This document shows positions 5,941-7,277 of a stretch of DNA of 7,277 bases, one piece after another. Each line of letters opens with the position of its first letter. Position 1 is the first letter of the stretch. The stretch lies in NCBI GenBank assembly GCA_001564135.1, contig LKNH01000131.1, positions 1 through 7,277 on the forward strand. Reading direction: 5' to 3'. The notes under the pieces were generated by a model. That model saw only the letters and a list, made by a program, of their open reading frames with translations. It was not told the DNA's origin and searched no databases. Made by a program: the position numbers and the translations under genes. The stretch is from Halobacteriaceae archaeon Tc-Br11_E2g27 (lineage in GTDB: Archaea > Halobacteriota > Halobacteria > Halobacteriales > Haloarculaceae).

Positions 5941-5965
5941 AGGTAATTAAGAGGGAGAGTTACCT
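5941..5965. promoter_or_regulatory. inverted repeat overlapping the envelope-operon promoter
   Basis: AGGTAA at 5941-5946 and TTACCT at 5960-5965 are exact reverse complements separated by 13 bp. The left arm overlaps the predicted TATA box of the minus-strand secreted-protein gene. The geometry fits a dimeric regulator site, but six-base arms can occur by chance. Confidence 0.3.
5944..5949 (-). promoter_or_regulatory. TATA-like element for the secreted/membrane protein pair
   Basis: The minus strand reads TAATTA within TTAATTAC, about 26-31 nt upstream of the ATG at 5918. No Shine-Dalgarno motif precedes the ATG. The position supports this start and a leaderless message for the two-gene unit. 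Confidence 0.55.
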
Positions 5966-5980
5966 AAGCGGAATTTGGGT

Positions 5981-5988
5981 GTTTAAAC
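5981..5988. promoter_or_regulatory. 8-bp palindrome in the divergent spacer
   Basis: GTTTAAAC is a perfect palindrome in the AT-rich spacer between the envelope pair and the wHTH/DICT pair, 14 bp before the 16-bp palindrome. It shares the TTTAA core with that element, so it may be a second half-strength site. It is weak on its own. Confidence 0.25.
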
Positions 5989-6002
5989 CACTCTAAAGGG
6001 GA

Positions 6003-6018
6003 ATTAAATCGATTTAAT
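6003..6018. promoter_or_regulatory. perfect 16-bp palindrome, candidate operator
   Basis: ATTAAATCGATTTAAT is a gap-free perfect palindrome centred between 6010 and 6011, 103 bp before the wHTH ATG and 84 bp upstream of the secreted-protein ATG. A gap-free palindrome is what a symmetric dimer of a winged-helix regulator would read, and one is encoded next door. Low complexity (A/T around a central CG) makes chance occurrence easier than the length suggests. Confidence 0.45.
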
Positions 6019-6094
6019 CGGGATTGAACCTGTCGATAGAGAACGACCAGATACATGCCAAAAAGCAGTTAAAAACCTGACAAGCGAGACATTC

Positions 6095-6102
6095 ATATAT
6101 TT
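6095..6102 (+). promoter_or_regulatory. TATA element for the wHTH/DICT operon
   Basis: ATATATTT (within TTCATATATTTTC) lies 20-27 nt before the ATG at 6122. It is a strong TATA match at leaderless spacing and supports the chosen start of the wHTH gene. Confidence 0.65.
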
Positions 6103-6121
6103 TCATGATGGATATTCAACT

Positions 6122-6511
6122 ATGATTGACTCTCGGAACGATCTCGACGAATACGAACAGGAAGGAGATGTCGTCGCTCAGGTTACTGACGGGCAGTTTT
6201 ACCAGGCACTCGCCTCGGAACAGCGCCGACAGTTGCTTCATTATCTGTTAGAACAGCAGGAAAGCACTATCGACGAACTTGCCACTGTCCTCAGCGGGTG
6301 GCAGGCAACGACCACGGATAGCATCCAATCGGACAGCGACCGACAGAAGCTCAAGACCGCACTGACTCACCACCATTTACCAGTCCTCTCCGAGGCTGGG
6401 TTAGTCGAGTATCACGCGGACCACGAAACGGTCCGACTGGAATCGCTTGACTCACTCGTCAAAGATATTATTCGAGTGAGCTTCGATGAAGGCCAGCTTG
6501 AGAAATTATAG
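6122..6511 (+). CDS. DUF7344-type winged helix-turn-helix protein
   Basis: A 129-residue predicted DNA-binding protein of the haloarchaeal winged-helix group annotated as DUF7344. The core runs from FYQALASEQRRQLLHYLLEQ (26-45, first helices), through STIDELATVLSGW (48-60, candidate HTH second helix), to LKTALTHHHLPVLSEAGLVEYHADHETVRLE (77-107), an ArsR-like recognition helix and wing. A polar loop at 62-76 (TTTDSIQSDSDRQ) separates the halves. No metal-binding Cys cluster is present, so it is unlikely to be a metal sensor. Residues 1-22 are acidic. It is the first gene of a pair: the DICT gene begins 10 bp after its stop. The upstream spacer carries a strong TATA box and palindromic candidate operators, so autoregulation is plausible but inferred. 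Confidence 0.85.
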   Translation: MIDSRNDLDEYEQEGDVVAQVTDGQFYQALASEQRRQLLHYLLEQQESTIDELATVLSGWQATTTDSIQSDSDRQKLKTALTHHHLPVLSEAGLVEYHADHETVRLESLDSLVKDIIRVSFDEGQLEKL

Positions 6512-6521
6512 CAACCACCAA

Positions 6522-7226
6522 ATGTTTGAGTCATTGTTTACCAGGAGAGCTGAGCGCACCCATCAGTTTACGGTCTACCGTAGTGGAGAGCAAACCGACC
6601 TCGAAGGCTGGCTTACAGACCATGGTGTCGAGGTCGTGGCCAAATCACTGCCTCACGGAGGTCCAGAGCCGTTTATCGAGATAACAACCGATGGTGAGTT
6701 CGTTGGCGTGATTGGCATACGGGAGCTGGAATCACTACTTGAGCCACCCGTTGCTCGGCCGATTGATAGCGGTGTCTCAAAACCGTACAGAGTTATTTTT
6801 GATGTCCTCGATGATACGCTGTTTCAGAGCCTCAGCAGACGTGAATTACTTGCTGTCAGCCGGGAGATCGAAGAGCGGGCCTACCGCGTTGGCAAGGGAA
6901 CCCTCCGCGTAAGCTTTCAAGCTCTCTCTACCTTTCAGTCACAGGTCGAGTTGTATCGGGTACTTGCGACGGAATCGGAACTCGATATCCATATCTATGG
7001 CTCGCCAGACTGGACCCCACCAGAGATTGCAGGAATAACATACCACGAAGATACAACGCACAGCATCACGCAGTACTGGAGTCTTGCATACGATGGCGGC
7101 CTTGACCAGCGACAGATGTGTGCGCTGGTCGCCAAAGAGGATTCGGACCGCTATCAGGGCTGGTGGACGAACGACCCAGAGATAGTCTTTGAAGTGTTGC
7201 AGACGCTTGAGAATCTGTCAGGTTGA
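6522..7226 (+). CDS. DICT sensory-domain protein
   Basis: A soluble 234-residue protein carrying a DICT domain, a sensory domain named from diguanylate cyclases and two-component systems and common in haloarchaea; its ligand is not established. The N-terminal part (1-75, with RTHQFTVYRSGEQTDLEGWL at 12-31) is a small alpha/beta region. The DICT core spans about 105-228 and shows LLAVSREIEERAYRVGKGTLR (109-129), LSTFQSQVELYRVLA (135-149), the strand YWSLAYDGG (185-193), MCALVAKE (199-206) and YQGWWTNDPEIV (211-222). No output domain such as GGDEF, kinase or HTH is fused to it, so output probably runs through a partner, and the wHTH protein encoded 10 bp upstream is the obvious candidate. An in-frame ATG at 6486 would add 12 residues and overlap the wHTH gene by 26 bp. 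I prefer 6522 because the protein then starts MFESLFTRRAERTHQF and follows the stop closely. Confidence 0.85.
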   Translation: MFESLFTRRAERTHQFTVYRSGEQTDLEGWLTDHGVEVVAKSLPHGGPEPFIEITTDGEFVGVIGIRELESLLEPPVARPIDSGVSKPYRVIFDVLDDTLFQSLSRRELLAVSREIEERAYRVGKGTLRVSFQALSTFQSQVELYRVLATESELDIHIYGSPDWTPPEIAGITYHEDTTHSITQYWSLAYDGGLDQRQMCALVAKEDSDRYQGWWTNDPEIVFEVLQTLENLSG

Positions 7227-7277
7227 CTGAATCGTAACGAACACGGGCCGGCAGAAGTCCCTCGCAATTTTGCGAGC
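7218..7277 (-). CDS. possible C-terminus of a convergent gene (partial)
   Basis: From the right edge a minus-strand frame is open for 19 codons and ends at a TGA (7220-7218). It reads ARKIARDFCRPVFVTIQST and would overlap the DICT gene's last codons by nine bases. The pattern of a basic helix followed by a PVFVTIQ strand looks protein-like, and short convergent overlaps are common in compact archaeal genomes. However, every frame here is open over this short distance, and the region also holds an inverted repeat. No family can be named from 19 residues. Confidence 0.25.
   Translation of the reverse strand, partial: ARKIARDFCRPVFVTIQST
7261..7276. repeat. 7-bp inverted repeat at the right edge
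   Basis: CTCGCAATTTTGCGAG consists of exact 7-bp arms (CTCGCAA and TTGCGAG) around a TT spacer, 34 bp after the DICT stop. As RNA it would form a hairpin with an AU-rich loop. It could be a 3'-end structure for the wHTH/DICT transcript or lie within a convergent gene. The window ends one base later, so its context cannot be judged. Confidence 0.3.

Noticed and set aside
5630..5950. Plus-strand frame of 106 codons opposite the secreted-protein gene
   Set aside because: Its His/Arg/Gln-rich translation mirrors the Asn/Asp/Ala-rich coding of the minus strand. The minus frame has a signal peptide, sequons and a promoter, so it is the real gene.
6486..6521. Earlier ATG for the DICT protein, adding 12 residues
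   Set aside because: It overlaps the end of the wHTH gene by 26 bp and the added residues (MKASLRNYSNHQ) are not part of a domain. The ATG at 6522 gives a compact start 10 bp after the stop. It is not strictly excluded.

Overview
The window looks like chromosomal DNA from a halophilic archaeon (class Halobacteria). Four things point there. The predicted proteins are strongly acidic (Asp/Glu-rich). The gene string LSm, ribosomal protein L37e, PurF is a haloarchaeal arrangement. Several genes have a TATA-like element about 25-30 nt before the start codon and no Shine-Dalgarno motif, as in leaderless haloarchaeal transcripts. Two families typical of haloarchaea are present: a DUF7344-type winged helix and a DICT sensory-domain protein. 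GC content, judged by eye from a few lines, is roughly the low-to-mid fifties, which is low for the class. I do not assign a genus.

Layout. (1) Left edge, minus strand: the first codons of a gene leaving the window (1-40), then an 88-residue acidic protein with one C-terminal membrane helix (115-381). (2) Divergent from it on the plus strand: an M42-family metallo-aminopeptidase (491-1546). (3) A compact plus-strand operon: lsm (1621-1815), rpl37e (1812-1982, overlapping lsm by ATGA) and purF (1984-3426, one base later). A DUF302 protein follows at 3511-3948. (4) Convergent with it, only 11 bp away, a minus-strand PLP-dependent trans-sulfuration enzyme (3960-5180). (5) Upstream of that, also minus strand, a two-gene envelope cassette: a secreted, sequon-rich acidic protein (5502-5918) and a two-helix membrane protein (5283-5498). 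(6) Divergent from the cassette, a two-gene signalling unit on the plus strand: a DUF7344-type wHTH protein (6122-6511) and a DICT-domain protein (6522-7226). (7) The last 60 bases may hold the C-terminus of a convergent minus-strand gene.

Most of the window is housekeeping: RNA binding, the ribosome, the first step of purine synthesis, peptide turnover and sulfur amino acid metabolism. The accessory-looking part is 5283-7226, where an envelope gene pair and a regulator/sensor pair face each other across a 203-bp AT-rich spacer. That spacer holds a perfect 16-bp palindrome, an 8-bp palindrome and a 6-bp inverted repeat overlapping a predicted TATA box. My main hypothesis, an inference only, is that the wHTH/DICT pair regulates itself and the envelope pair from these sites. 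I saw no tRNA, rRNA, CRISPR array, transposon or attachment site. No gene-free stretch exceeds 300 bases.
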